A stretch of DNA of 64,000 bases from Phyllobacterium sp. T1293 (GCF_020731415.2 NZ_CP088273.1:501001-565000), one strand, 5' to 3'. Counted from the first letter of the stretch, positions 45,748 through 57,212 are shown. The notes: a model not told the origin generated them from the sequence alone. Numbers and translations are program-made.

Positions 45748-46317
45748 ATGGCACCTAAGCTCAATATCGTCCAAGTCAGCACCCGTCCGGGCCGCGCCGG
45801 GCCACCGGTTGCAAAATGGTTCCATGATTTCGTCAAGCAGGATGGCCAGTTTGAGCCAGTGTTGATTGATCTGGCTGATCTCAACCTGCCAATCTTCGAT
45901 GAACCGAACCATCCGCGCGCTCGGAAATACGAACATGCCCACACCAAAAAGTGGAGCGCGCTGATCGAAGCCGGTGATGCGGTTGTGTTCGTTACGCCCG
46001 AATATGACTATTTCGCTCCGCCATCGCTCACCAATGCAATCATCTATCTCTGGCAGGAGTGGAACTATAAGCCTGTTGGTTTCGTCAGCTATGGCGGCAT
46101 GTCGGGCGGGTTGCGCTCGGTCGAATCGGTCAAAGGGCTGCTTGCCGGTTTGCGCACGGTTCCGATCCCAGAGGGTGTTGCCATTCCCGCTTTTCAGCAG
46201 TTCATCAACGACGAAGGCGAATTTCAGGCCAACGAACTGGTTGTGACAAGCGCCAATACGATGATTGGCGAATTGCTCAAGTGGAGCAACGCCTTGAAGC
46301 CTCTGCGCGCTTCCTGA
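45748..46317 (+). CDS. NADPH-dependent FMN reductase-family protein
   Basis: A 189-residue flavodoxin-like protein. It has STRPGRAGPPVAKWF (FMN phosphate loop), LIDLADLNLPIFDEP, FVTPEYDYFAPPSLTNAI (family PEYN-like motif) and GFVSYGGMSGG. Such enzymes reduce FMN, azo dyes or quinones. ATG 45748 has GGAG about eight bases upstream; a longer frame from 45673 lacks homology at its start. The TPP riboswitch follows 100 bases downstream. Confidence 0.88.
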   Translation: MAPKLNIVQVSTRPGRAGPPVAKWFHDFVKQDGQFEPVLIDLADLNLPIFDEPNHPRARKYEHAHTKKWSALIEAGDAVVFVTPEYDYFAPPSLTNAIIYLWQEWNYKPVGFVSYGGMSGGLRSVESVKGLLAGLRTVPIPEGVAIPAFQQFINDEGEFQANELVVTSANTMIGELLKWSNALKPLRAS

Positions 46318-46417
46318 TCCATCGCGGCCCCGAGGCTTTGCCGGGGTGCCACAGCTTCAAGTTTTCCTGATCCGCTTGACAAATGGCGGATCGGGGTTTC
46401 AATTCAAGACATTCACC

Positions 46418-46507
46418 AGGGGGGTCCCGACAAGGGGCTGAGATTCTGCTGGCTTTCGCAGCGCAGTGACCCGTTGAACCTGATCCAGTTCATACTGGCG
46501 TAGGGAC
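46418..46507 (+). promoter_or_regulatory. TPP riboswitch (THI element)
   Basis: It has the conserved pieces of a thiamine pyrophosphate riboswitch in order: GGGGGTCCC, GGGGCTGAGA, a variable stem (TTCTGCTGGC...GCGCAG), GTGACCCGTTGAACCTGATC and TACTGGCGTAGGGA. It lies 115 bases before thiC. No terminator hairpin with a T-run stands between it and thiC, so control by blocking translation is more likely than attenuation. The remaining bases of the 46318-46621 gap show no other element. Confidence 0.95.
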
Positions 46508-46606
46508 GGTGCGAAAGTCATGCGAGTCAGCCTCGGCACATAATCCGTATCTGGATTCGCAATCTCTTTTCATCCTTCCGGCACAGAACTGGGTTTTTAC
46601 GCTTAA

Positions 46607-48456
<1,850 letters not shown>

Positions 48457-48457
<1 letters not shown>

Positions 48458-49410
48458 TGCGTATTCTCGTCAAAGGGGCGGGGGTCGCCGGGCTCACCGC
48501 CGCCCATGAACTGTTGGCACGGGGCGGGGACATAACAGTCCTCGACCCGCGCCGGGACAAGTCGTCCACCGCATCGTGGTATGCGGGCGGGATGCTCGCA
48601 CCCTATTGCGAGCGGGAAAGTGCCGATGAACAGGTGCTTGAACTTGGGTTGAAAGCCGCCGCTTGGTGGGAGGCAGCTTTGCCCGGAAGCGTTATGCGCA
48701 ATGGCACATTGGTTTTAGCGCCCGCACGGGATATCCGGGAACTCGACCGGTTTGGTTCGCGCACATCCGGTTTTGCCCATGTGGACGCGCAGGAACTGGC
48801 CCATCTGGAGCCTGATCTTGAGGGCCGGTTTCGCCGGGGATTGTTTTTCAAGGAAGAAGCTCATCTCGACCCGCGCCGCGCCTTGACCATGCTGGCGGAA
48901 AAGCTGGCCGCCTCCGGCGTCCGGTTCGTGAGCGGCGAAGCGGATGGCGCCTTTGATGTCATCGTTGATTGCACAGGCTATTGCGCAACCAAACCTGATC
49001 TGCGCGGGATGCGCGGTGAAATGCTTGTCCTGCAAACGCGCGATGTCTCGCTGGCCCGGCCTGTGAGACTGATCCACCCGCGATTCCCCGTTTATATCGT
49101 GCCGCGTGCCGACCATATCTTCATGGTCGGAGCCACGATGATCGAAAGCGACGCGGCGGGGCCGATCACTGCCCGCTCGATGATGGAATTGCTTAATGCC
49201 GCCTATAGCCTACACCCGGCTTTCGGCGAGGCGGCAATCCTTGAGACCGGTGTTGGGGTCAGACCCGCCTATGCGGATAATTTTCCGCGTGTAGAGCGGG
49301 AGGGCAACGTGATCAGCATTAACGGGCTCTACCGGCATGGGTTTCTGCTCGCACCCGCCATGGCAATACAGGCGGCAGCGATGGTTTTTAAGTATGAGAA
49401 GGCAGCTTGA
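48457..49410 (+). CDS. thiO: Glycine oxidase ThiO
   Basis: A 317-residue FAD-dependent amine oxidase that makes iminoglycine for the thiazole of thiamine. The FAD motif is GAGVAGLTAAHELLARGGDI at the N-terminus. The C-terminal GVGVRPAYADNFPRVER and NGLYRHGFLLAPAMA close the FAD fold. Its ATG overlaps the thiC stop by one base. ThiO marks the glycine route rather than the tyrosine (ThiH) route. Confidence 0.93.
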
Positions 49411-49412
49411 TC

Positions 49413-49610
49413 ATGAGACTTATCATCAATGGAGAACCGCTGGAGGTTACTTCCCGAACGCTGGGCGATCTGCTTGGCGAGCTTGACTATGAGGGCGACT
49501 GGCTGGCAACTGCGCTCAACGGCGAGCTGGTGCGGGCTGCGGCGCGTTCGACCTTTACCTTGAATGAAGGCGACAAGGTGGAAATCCTGACGCCCCGGCA
49601 GGGAGGTTGA
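49413..49610 (+). CDS. thiS: Sulfur carrier protein ThiS
   Basis: A 65-residue ubiquitin-fold protein ending in Gly-Gly (LTPRQGG), the residue adenylated and thiocarboxylated to carry sulfur for thiazole formation. The N-terminal MRLIINGEPLEV and VAVNGE-like ATALNGELV fit the family. ATG 49413 is two bases after the thiO stop; the in-frame TTG 49407 is less likely. Confidence 0.93.
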   Translation: MRLIINGEPLEVTSRTLGDLLGELDYEGDWLATALNGELVRAAARSTFTLNEGDKVEILTPRQGG

Positions 49611-49613
49611 GCC

Positions 49614-50387
49614 ATGCTAAAACTTTATGGCACCGAGCTTTCCTCCCGGCTTTTGCTCGGCACTGCGCAGTACCCTTCGCCAGCGATTCTTATGGATGCG
49701 GTGAAAGCGTCGGAAACCCGGATTGTCACGGTTTCCCTGCGGCGCGAAATGACGGGCGGAAAATCCGGAGACAAGTTCTGGTCGTTGATCCAGTCGCTCG
49801 GCGTTCACGTTCTGCCCAATACGGCGGGGTGTCATACGGTCAAGGAAGCGGTGCTGACGGCGCAGATGGCCCGAGATATTTTTGCAACGGACTGGATCAA
49901 GCTGGAGGTCATCGGCAACCACGATACGCTGCAGCCGGATGTGTTTGCGCTGGTCGAAGCGGCACGTATCCTCACCGAAGACGGATTCAAAGTCTTTCCC
50001 TATATGACCGATGATCTTGTTGTGGCCGAGCGTCTGCTCGAAGCCGGATGTGAGGTGCTGATGCCGTGGTGCGCGCCGATTGGATCGGCGCTGGGGCCGC
50101 TCAATCTCCACGCCCTGCGGGCTTTGCGCGGGCATTTTCCTGAGGTTCCGATGATTGTGGATGCGGGGCTCGGCAGGCCCTCCCATGCGGCAACCGTGAT
50201 GGAACTTGGCTTTGATGCCATTTTGCTCAACACGGCGGTCGCGAAGGCCGGAGATCCGGTTGCCATGGCCGCCGCTTTTGCCAAGGCAGTGGACGCTGGC
50301 CACATGGCATTTCATGCGGGCATGCTGGAGCCGCGCGATGTGGCAGTGCCATCAACCCCTGTGATCGGCAGGGCGGTGTTTACTTAG
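49614..50387 (+). CDS. thiG: Thiazole synthase ThiG
   Basis: A 257-residue TIM-barrel synthase that builds thiazole phosphate from deoxyxylulose phosphate, iminoglycine and ThiS thiocarboxylate. It has the Schiff-base Lys in [34 protein letters not shown] and [17 protein letters not shown], as in the family. It starts 3 bases after thiS. The usual next gene in rhizobial clusters, thiE, is absent; the 3' end overlaps a convergent methyltransferase gene by 8 bp. Confidence 0.95.
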   Translation: MLKLYGTELSSRLLLGTAQYPSPAILMDAVKASETRIVTVSLRREMTGGKSGDKFWSLIQSLGVHVLPNTAGCHTVKEAVLTAQMARDIFATDWIKLEVIGNHDTLQPDVFALVEAARILTEDGFKVFPYMTDDLVVAERLLEAGCEVLMPWCAPIGSALGPLNLHALRALRGHFPEVPMIVDAGLGRPSHAATVMELGFDAILLNTAVAKAGDPVAMAAAFAKAVDAGHMAFHAGMLEPRDVAVPSTPVIGRAVFT

Positions 50388-50973
50388 TTGCGGTGACATA
50401 AAGCCATTCGGTTGGCTCCTTGTCATAGCCGCTGCCCATCACAGTTTTGATGTCGATGGTCTGCCAGCGATCCGCCTGATAGGCATCGCGCAGCCATTCG
50501 GGTGAGGGGTAATTGAAATAACGGCCGAACCTGTCGCGCCCCTCCGCCGTGCCCGATTTGAAGCTTGCAAAGAACTGGCCATCGGGTCTTAGCGCCCTGT
50601 GAACATGGCTGATAATATCAGGGAGGGCTGTTCGTGGTACATGCAGCAGGCAGGCGCTGGCCCAGACGCCATCATAGGCATTCTCGGCAATGATATCCTG
50701 AAATTGTAAAACGCTGACCGGAATACGCAGCCGCTTCTGCGCTTCCGCAGCGATCTCAGGTGAGCCGTCTGTTGGGGCAACGTTAAATCCGCGCTCGAGC
50801 ATATGGGCGGTATCATCGCCGCCGCCACAGCCAAGTTCGAGAATGGAGGCACCGGGTGAGAGCAGCGCAAGGTATGTATCCAGATGCTCAAATGACCGCG
50901 CCTGCGTCTGGTTGGCATAACGCACTGCCTCATCAGCGTAAAATGCCAGAGTATCCGGATCATTGGCGGTCAT
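50380..50973 (-). CDS. Class I SAM-dependent methyltransferase
   Basis: A 197-residue methyltransferase. Motif I is [19 protein letters not shown], with [28 protein letters not shown] and [16 protein letters not shown], as in UbiE-like enzymes. ATG 50973 follows AAAGGAC; the open frame further upstream runs through repeat DNA and is not coding. Substrate unknown. Convergent with thiG (8 bp overlap). Confidence 0.87.
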   Translation of the reverse strand: MTANDPDTLAFYADEAVRYANQTQARSFEHLDTYLALLSPGASILELGCGGGDDTAHMLERGFNVAPTDGSPEIAAEAQKRLRIPVSVLQFQDIIAENAYDGVWASACLLHVPRTALPDIISHVHRALRPDGQFFASFKSGTAEGRDRFGRYFNYPSPEWLRDAYQADRWQTIDIKTVMGSGYDKEPTEWLYVTATK

Positions 50974-50993
50974 AGCTGTCCTTTGAGGTGTGG

Positions 50994-51384
50994 TGGTGCT
51001 TGATGAGTGGTGCTTGATGAGTGGTTCGTGGTTCGACATAACAACCATGAGGGAGAGAGGTGATGCAACGATAATCGTCAACGTTGCTGATCACCAATGT
51101 TGCAGAACTTGACTCCCTTACATCACCCCTCTTGGTCATCCTCGGGTCAAGCCCGAGGATGACGGAGGTGGGTGGGATGGGTGGTGAGTGGTTCGACATA
51201 ACAACCATGAGGGAGAGGGATGATGCAACGCTAATCGCAAAGATTGCAGAATAAAGCTCCCCACCAACCACCTCTCACGGTCATCCTCGGGCTTGACCCG
51301 AGGACCCATAATTGAGACACGCCGAGCACTGAGATTCGCTTGATCTCTTTGACCGTGGGTCCTCGGGTCAAGCCCGAGGATGAC
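50994..51384. repeat. Second composite repeat cluster
   Basis: It begins with 7-bp units in strict phase (50994-51035), then a family 1 left arm (51028-51057) and interior, a palindrome (51136-51164), a second left arm (51188-51217) with interior GATGCAACGCTAATCGCAAA, and a long inverted repeat (29-bp arms 51280-51308 and 51356-51384, 47-bp loop). Right arms of family 1 are missing, so both copies are cut short or replaced. In these copies TTCGACA continues as TAACAACC instead of AGCTCACC. The gap 50974-51431 holds no gene. Confidence 0.75.
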
Positions 51385-51431
51385 GGGGACACGAACCACA
51401 AAAACCAAACGATATTTCGCCACAGAGAAAC

Positions 51432-51878
51432 CTAGCTATCGAGCATAGCCAGACCGCGATCACCGCCATAGGCGAGGCAATCGGCAATCGTGGTTTTATC
51501 GAGCACGCCGCGCGTGACATTGGCAACTTCACTGAAAACATGGCGGATTTCGCAATTGTCTTCGCTGTCGCAGTCTTCACAGCGGCGATAGGCAATCTTG
51601 CTGAGGCAAGGCAATGGAGCAATCGGGCCATCGATCAGGCGCAGCACTTCGCCGAAGGTAATATCCTGCGCCTGCTTGAGCAGCAGATAGCCACCCATCT
51701 TGCCGCGGCGGCTCATGACAATGCCCTGATGCTTCAGGTCGAGCAGGATCTGTTCAAGGAATTTTTTCGGAATATTCTGTTCTTCCGCAATATCGGAAAT
51801 AAACAGAGCCTTTTCGGCATCGGCTCTCGCGAGAACGACAAGCGCCCTGAGCGCATATTTGGCTTTCTGCGAAATCAT
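51432..51878 (-). CDS. Rrf2-family regulator
   Basis: A 148-residue Rrf2 protein. The winged-helix part is at 1-85 (MISQKAKYALRALVVLARAD, PKKFLEQILLDLKHQGIVMS, GKMGGYLLLK). It keeps a cysteine cluster: PCLSKIAYRRCEDCDSEDNC, like the CysR/IscR group that binds an iron-sulfur cluster or senses sulfur ligands. It is divergent from the small protein and sulfate transporter genes, which fits control of sulfur uptake. The direction of control is unknown. Confidence 0.88.
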   Translation of the reverse strand: MISQKAKYALRALVVLARADAEKALFISDIAEEQNIPKKFLEQILLDLKHQGIVMSRRGKMGGYLLLKQAQDITFGEVLRLIDGPIAPLPCLSKIAYRRCEDCDSEDNCEIRHVFSEVANVTRGVLDKTTIADCLAYGGDRGLAMLDS

Positions 51879-52182
51879 TATTGTTGCCTGATCATCTTAT
51901 GAGACGCAGTCATAGTCCCTCGCGTGACATTTTCTAGTGTAAAAATGTTAAAAAATGGAGTTTTTTCATGGCAGCCAAATGTCTTAAAAGTGGCCGGTAA
52001 GGCTCTGAAAAATAATACTTCATTAAGGATTGAGCGCTCAAGAAGTTTCGAAAGCGTTAAAATCAATACACGATTAAACAGGTAGTGATTGTTGACAAAT
52101 TTTTTCAACCGGTCATCATTGAGTATCGGTTGACCCTTGCGGGCAGCTGCACTCTGCAACCAAATTGTTTCAGGAGGTCGCA
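51879..52182. promoter_or_regulatory. Intergenic region between Rrf2 gene and sulfur genes
   Basis: 304 bases, A/T-rich, no ORF of note. It holds a TTGACA at 52092-52097, the only good -35-like box on the plus strand; the -10 region 17 bases later (ATCATT) is weak. No clear inverted repeat for the regulator was found. Confidence 0.35.
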
Positions 52183-52374
52183 ATGTACAGTGAAGTATCC
52201 GGCATTTTTAATCGGGCTGAACGTCTGTGGCGCGAGGTATTCGTCGCCGAAACACTCGATTCCGATGCAAGTGATCCCAAGAAGCGGGACAGCCAGGAGG
52301 CCTCGGCCAAGCGTCATCGCAATTGGACCGAAGAAGATTTCCTCTGGTGCTGGCAGCATCGCGGCTTCTGGTAA
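52183..52374 (+). CDS. Small protein of unknown function (63 residues)
   Basis: ATG 52183 has a near-perfect ribosome site, CAGGAGG, six bases upstream, so this short frame is probably translated. The protein is charged and helical in its middle (NRAERLWREVFVAETLDSD), then KRDSQEASAKRHRN and an aromatic end LWCWQHRGFW with one Cys. No signal or membrane segment. It lies 275 bases before the sulfate-binding protein gene and opposite the Rrf2 gene; a role in sulfur metabolism is only a guess. Confidence 0.7.
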   Translation: MYSEVSGIFNRAERLWREVFVAETLDSDASDPKKRDSQEASAKRHRNWTEEDFLWCWQHRGFW

Positions 52375-52649
52375 GCCGCTTTTCCACCGGAACGCGCCCT
52401 CGCAACTATAGCGGGGGTAGAAATCAATTGCGCAATCAGCCCTGATACTCAGGGAAAATATTTCAACTTACGTATTTCTTGGAATAACATTTTAACAAGC
52501 TCATCATTGTTGGAACTTCAATTCTTCCTCTCCCGGAAATTTGACGGCATCCTAAGAAAAAATATCCGTTCTCCTATGGAATCGTCGGGTCGGATTGGGC
52601 TGGGTCAATAATGACGGCGCGTTCCGTGCCGTTCGCTTGGGAGAATGCA

Positions 52650-53654
52650 ATGAAAAGACTGTTCGTCTATGCCACAGTTGCTTTGGCACTGGGTCTTGGG
52701 CCCGTGAAAGCTGCGGAGCCAACGGAAATTCTCAATGTTTCCTACGATATTTCGCGTGAGCTTTACGAGCAGGTCAACAAGGCATTCACCGCCGCCTACA
52801 AGAAGGAGGCGGGCAAGGACATCACCGTCAACCAGTCACATGCGGGCTCGTCCAAGCAGGCGCGGTCCATTCTCGAAGGGCTGGAAGCCGATGTCGTGAC
52901 CTTTAATCAGGTCACTGACGTTCAGGTTCTGCATGACAAGGGCAATTTCATTCCCGCGGACTGGCAGTCCCGCCTGCCCAACAACTCTTCGCCTTATTAT
53001 TCCCTGCCGGCTTTTCTGGTGCGCGCCGGAAATCCAAAGCACATCAAGAACTGGGATGATCTCATTCGCGATGATGTGAAGGTGATTTTCCCCAATCCGA
53101 AAACATCTGGCAATGCGCGCTATACCTATCTGGCCGCCTATGCCTATGCACTTGAAGTCAACAACAAGGATCAGGCCAAGGCGCAGGAGTTCGTCAAAAA
53201 GCTCTTCGCCAATGTGCCGGTGTTTGACACGGGCGGGCGCGCCGCGACAACCACCTTTGCCGAGCGTGGCATTGGCGATGTGCTGATCACCTTCGAAGCG
53301 GAGGTGCTGGGCACACGCAAGCAATTGGGTGAAGACAAATATGAAGCGGTTGTACCGCCGGTCAGCCTTCTTGCCGAATTTCCTGTTACCGTCGTTGACA
53401 AGGTGGTCGATAAGCGTGGATCGCGGGCGATTGCCGAAACCTATCTGAAATTCCTGTACACACCTGAGGGGCAGGATATTCTTGCCCAGAATTATAACCG
53501 CGTGAATGACGAAACGGTCAAAGCCAAATATGCGGCGCAGTTCCCTGAGACGCGGTTGCTTAAAGTGGAAGATGTATTCGGCGGCTGGGATAAGCTGTCC
53601 AAGGAGCACTTTGCCGAAGGCGGGATTCTGGACAAGGTTTTCACCAAGCGCTGA
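52650..53654 (+). CDS. Sulfate ABC transporter, periplasmic binding protein
   Basis: A 334-residue sulfate/thiosulfate-binding protein (Sbp/CysP class). The signal peptide is at 1-22 (LFVYATVALALGLGPVKA). The mature part begins ILNVSYDISRELYEQVNKAF and has QSHAGSSKQARSILEGLEAD, NPKTSGNARYTYLAAYAYA and GIGDVLITFEAE, all typical. ATG 52650 with GGGAGAA upstream avoids a 13-residue polar extension. cysT and cysW follow. Confidence 0.93.
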   Translation: MKRLFVYATVALALGLGPVKAAEPTEILNVSYDISRELYEQVNKAFTAAYKKEAGKDITVNQSHAGSSKQARSILEGLEADVVTFNQVTDVQVLHDKGNFIPADWQSRLPNNSSPYYSLPAFLVRAGNPKHIKNWDDLIRDDVKVIFPNPKTSGNARYTYLAAYAYALEVNNKDQAKAQEFVKKLFANVPVFDTGGRAATTTFAERGIGDVLITFEAEVLGTRKQLGEDKYEAVVPPVSLLAEFPVTVVDKVVDKRGSRAIAETYLKFLYTPEGQDILAQNYNRVNDETVKAKYAAQFPETRLLKVEDVFGGWDKLSKEHFAEGGILDKVFTKR

Positions 53655-53754
53655 TCGGCGATTGATAGATCAAAAAGCGGCGTGGCTTCCAAGCTGCGCC
53701 GCATTCTTTTCAACCCTTGCTTGCTTTCACCGCAACAGGCTCTAGAACCCTGCT

Positions 53755-54597
53755 ATGTCGTTGTTTTCGAAATCCAGCCAGCGCGGAATATTGCCGGGGT
53801 TCAGCCTGACCCTCGGCGTCACCCTTTTGTATTTCACCATCATCGTGGCTCTGCCCTTGCTGGCGATGCTGTACAAATCTGTTAATCTCGGCTGGTCGGA
53901 TTTCTGGACAATCATTTCGTCTGAACGGGCGGTGGCGACTTACCGGATCACTATCGGAGCGGCGGCGCTGGCGACGCTGTTCAACGCGCTGTTCGGCATG
54001 TTGCTTGCCTGGGTGCTGGTGCGCTACGAATTTCCCGGCCGCCGACTGCTGGATGCGGTGGTTGATCTGCCCTTTGCCTTGCCGACGGCCGTTGCTGGCC
54101 TCGCCCTTGTCACCGTGTTTTCTGCCAATGGCTGGTTTGGCCGGTTTCTGGAGCCTATGGGCATCAAGGTTGCCTATGCGCCGCTTGGCATTGCCATTGC
54201 GATGATGTTCACCAGCATTCCCTTTGTTATCCGCACGGTACAACCGGTGCTGGAAGATGTGGCTGTTGATGTGGAGGAAGCGGCGCGCTCACTGGGGGCT
54301 ACGAACTGGCAGATATTCAGCCGGGTGATATGGCCAGCCATATTCCCGGCCTTCATCGCCGGATGCAGCCTGTCCTTTGCCCGCAGCCTTGGCGAATTCG
54401 GCGCCATTGTTTTCATCTCCGGCAATCTGCCTTTCGAAACCGAGGTGATGTCCTTGCTCGTGTTCATCCGGCTCGATGAATATGACTACCCGGCAGCCGC
54501 GGCAATTGCCACGGTCATGCTGGTCATGGCGTTCCTCATGCTTTTCGTCACCAATTCCATTCAAGCCCGGCAGCTTCGCTATGCAGACCGCAGCTGA
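53755..54597 (+). CDS. cysT: Sulfate ABC transporter permease CysT
   Basis: A 280-residue inner-membrane permease with six predicted helices (GFSLTLGVTLLYFTIIVALP at the start). The ATPase-contact loop is EEAARSLGATNWQIFSRVIWP. It pairs with CysW to import sulfate or thiosulfate. Its 3' end overlaps cysW by 17 bases. Confidence 0.94.
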   Translation: MSLFSKSSQRGILPGFSLTLGVTLLYFTIIVALPLLAMLYKSVNLGWSDFWTIISSERAVATYRITIGAAALATLFNALFGMLLAWVLVRYEFPGRRLLDAVVDLPFALPTAVAGLALVTVFSANGWFGRFLEPMGIKVAYAPLGIAIAMMFTSIPFVIRTVQPVLEDVAVDVEEAARSLGATNWQIFSRVIWPAIFPAFIAGCSLSFARSLGEFGAIVFISGNLPFETEVMSLLVFIRLDEYDYPAAAAIATVMLVMAFLMLFVTNSIQARQLRYADRS

Positions 54598-55444
54598 CCT
54601 CGCCACCACTGCGAAGCGGCAGTCATCCCGGCGGCATGGCCAGCCTCCGGCGCGGGCATCGCACTGGCTGCTGATCCTGTCTGCCATGGTGCTGTCGGCG
54701 CTGTTCATCGGCGTGCCGATTGCGGTGATCTTCTCCTATGCGTTCCGGGAAGGGGTAGCGGTATATTTCTCGCAGATCACCCAGCCTGCCACACTGCACG
54801 CCATCTGGCTGACGGTGCTGACAGCCATCGTGGTTGTGCCCATCAACATGATTTTCGGTATCTGTGTTGCATGGCTTGTGACACGCTTCCGCTTTCCGGG
54901 TCGCGGGCTGTTGATCACCTTTATCGAGATACCGTTTTCAGTCTCGCCGATTGTCGCCGGTGTGACCTATCTCTTTCTCTATGGCAGTCAGGGCCTGCTT
55001 GGGCCATTGCTTGAGAGCTATGACATCAAGATCATGTTTACGGTCCCGGCAATCGTCCTTGTCAGCCTTTTCGTCACCAGCCCATTTGTGGCGCGCGAAC
55101 TCATTCCGCTGATGCAGGCACAGGGCAGCGAAGATGAGGAAGCGGCGATCACCCTTGGCGCAACCGGATTGCAGACCTTCTTCTACGTGACGCTGCCAAA
55201 TATCCGCTGGGCGCTGCTTTACGGCGCTGTTTTGTGCAATGCGCGCGTGATGGGCGAATTCGGTGCTGTGTCAGTCGTATCCGGTGCCATTCGCGGCCAG
55301 ACCAACACGCTGCCGTTGCAAATCGAACTGCTGTTCAATGACTATAACGTCACCGGGGCCTTTGCTGCCGCATCGACCCTGGCTTTGATTGCGGTGATCA
55401 CGCTGATCCTGAAATATTTTCTGGAACGCAAACAGGCGGGTTAA
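54581..55444 (+). CDS. cysW: Sulfate ABC transporter permease CysW
   Basis: A 287-residue permease with six helices and the ATPase-contact loop EEAAITLGATGLQTFFYVTLP. ATG 54581 (MQTAADLATTAK) overlaps the cysT stop. The ATPase gene cysA, which normally follows, is not here: the next gene is a convergent hydrolase sharing the 4-bp stop overlap TTAA (55441-55444). The transporter must use a CysA-like ATPase encoded elsewhere. Confidence 0.94.
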   Translation: MQTAADLATTAKRQSSRRHGQPPARASHWLLILSAMVLSALFIGVPIAVIFSYAFREGVAVYFSQITQPATLHAIWLTVLTAIVVVPINMIFGICVAWLVTRFRFPGRGLLITFIEIPFSVSPIVAGVTYLFLYGSQGLLGPLLESYDIKIMFTVPAIVLVSLFVTSPFVARELIPLMQAQGSEDEEAAITLGATGLQTFFYVTLPNIRWALLYGAVLCNARVMGEFGAVSVVSGAIRGQTNTLPLQIELLFNDYNVTGAFAAASTLALIAVITLILKYFLERKQAG

Positions 55445-56001
55445 GCGGCGCGTTTGGTGCGAAAAGTTTCGTTCTGCCGCCGCATGGAATCCGCCAGAAT
55501 GTAACCTTCCGGCCACGCACCAAAACCGCTGGCGATATTGATGTGCCCGGCATTGCGCATGTCGACAAAACCGGAGCCCCAGATTTCCGCCAGTGCCTGT
55601 GCCTTGTTGAACGACATATAGGGGTCGTCACGGCTGGCGGCGACAATCGATGGAAAACTGAAAGCATGGCGCGGCAGCGGCGCAAAGCTGCGGAATTTCT
55701 GGTCCTGAACCGCCATGCGCTCCGCATCGGCAGGCGCTACCAGAACGGCGCCAGCCACGTGGGCGGCGGAGGGGCGGCTGGCCAGATGCGCCACAAGAAC
55801 GCAGCCAAGACTATGGGCAACGAGGATAGCGCCCGGCGTTTCGGAAATTCTGGCTTCAAGCACATGCAGCCATTGCGACAGGACCGGGTTCTCCCAGTCG
55901 TCCTGCTCGACAAGGCGGGCGGTGTCGTCATCGGCCAGCCATTCGCGCTGCCAATGGCCTTTTTCGGAACCGAGATATCCCGGAATGATCAATGTTGTCA
56001 T
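55441..56001 (-). CDS. RBBP9/YdeN-family alpha/beta hydrolase
   Basis: A 186-residue serine hydrolase of the RBBP9 family. It has TLIIPGYLGSEKGHWQREW, nucleophile Ser in VAHSLGCVLVAH, IVAASRDDPYMSF (Asp) and GHINIASGFGAWPEG (His). The family lacks a known physiological substrate in bacteria. ATG 56001 is preferred to an upstream start. Convergent with cysW. Confidence 0.88.
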   Translation of the reverse strand: MTTLIIPGYLGSEKGHWQREWLADDDTARLVEQDDWENPVLSQWLHVLEARISETPGAILVAHSLGCVLVAHLASRPSAAHVAGAVLVAPADAERMAVQDQKFRSFAPLPRHAFSFPSIVAASRDDPYMSFNKAQALAEIWGSGFVDMRNAGHINIASGFGAWPEGYILADSMRRQNETFRTKRAA

Positions 56002-56165
56002 CAGGCGCTCATCCTTCCAGTTTCGGGAGGAAATGTTGAAGTCACCGCCTGAAAATAGGTGCCGAAGCCCATTCATTGAAGGAATAGGGCACTAAAGAGT
56101 GCGAGGAATGGAAAATAAATCCAATGCAAAAATCCGAAACCGTGAAATCGCGCCGGATCTTTGCC

Positions 56166-57116
56166 TCAGCTTTCGGTGTCTTTCTTGTACCAGCGCAACA
56201 GCAGTTGCGAACGTTCGAAGAAGAGGACCACAAGCAATGACAGGGCAAAGGGAATAAGCAGATAGAACAGGCGGAAGATGATGAGGGCGGCCAGCACATC
56301 AGCCTGATTCATATCGGGAAGGCCAGTCAAAAACACCAGTTCCAGCACACCAAGTCCGCCCGGTGCATGGGAGATCAGCGCCGCAGAGAACGAGATGAGG
56401 AAAATGCCGAGAATGATCAGGAAGCCCGGATTACCCGCTTCCGGCAAGGTGAAATAAATGATGGCGGCAGCACCGATCAGTTCCACCGGTCCAACAATCA
56501 GCTGCTGGGCAACGACGGACAGTCTTGGATATTCAAGCGTGAATTTGCGGATACGCAAGGGGCGCAATTGCAACCAGCTGCCGAAGACATAGAGCAACAC
56601 AAATGCCAGGGCACCAAACCCCAGAAGGTAACTCACGTAAAGCGGCGTTTCATCGTTGAAGCGCTGCAGAATTTCCGGCTCGATCAGAAGCACGACGGCG
56701 CTCAGTGTTATTGTGCCGAGCATGAAGGTGAACGAACAGAAGGCGATAAGGAGCGCGATTTCCGCCGTGCTCAAGCCTTGCGAGGAATAGGCACGATAGC
56801 GCACCACAGCGCCTGATATCATCGATGCACCGATATTGTGCGAGAGGGCATAGGTAGTGAATGAGCAAAGCGTGATGAACAGCCATGAAATCTTGCGGCG
56901 CAGATGCAGAAGGGCGATGCGATCATAACCTGCGAGTGCGGCATAGGCGACGAGCGAACTAAGCGCGGCCAGAATCCAGCGATGGGCCGGAATGGCATAG
57001 AGGCTGTGGATTACGTCATCCAGCGATATGCTGCGCAACTCCCGGTAAAGGAGCCATGCGGATACACCGACTGCGGCCAGTCCGATTACCGGCCATACAT
57101 AATCCTTCAACTTCAT
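56166..57116 (-). CDS. UPF0104/lysylphosphatidylglycerol synthase-like membrane protein
   Basis: A 316-residue protein with eight or so membrane helices, matching the UPF0104/MprF N-terminal flippase-like domain. It has SHNIGASMISGAVVRYRAYS, SQGLSTAEIALLIAFCSFTF, and SHAPGGLGVLELVFL. The C-terminal aminoacyl-transferase domain of MprF is missing, so it cannot make lysyl-PG and may move lipids or another substrate. Single gene. Confidence 0.85.
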   Translation of the reverse strand: MKLKDYVWPVIGLAAVGVSAWLLYRELRSISLDDVIHSLYAIPAHRWILAALSSLVAYAALAGYDRIALLHLRRKISWLFITLCSFTTYALSHNIGASMISGAVVRYRAYSSQGLSTAEIALLIAFCSFTFMLGTITLSAVVLLIEPEILQRFNDETPLYVSYLLGFGALAFVLLYVFGSWLQLRPLRIRKFTLEYPRLSVVAQQLIVGPVELIGAAAIIYFTLPEAGNPGFLIILGIFLISFSAALISHAPGGLGVLELVFLTGLPDMNQADVLAALIIFRLFYLLIPFALSLLVVLFFERSQLLLRWYKKDTES

Positions 57117-57212
57117 GCTTATTCCTGCCTTGCCATTCTCACTGAGCGCTCTTTTCGAGCTTATTGACCCTCTGGCGCATATCTATACGCCGCTACCCCC
57201 ATTTTCTTATCG

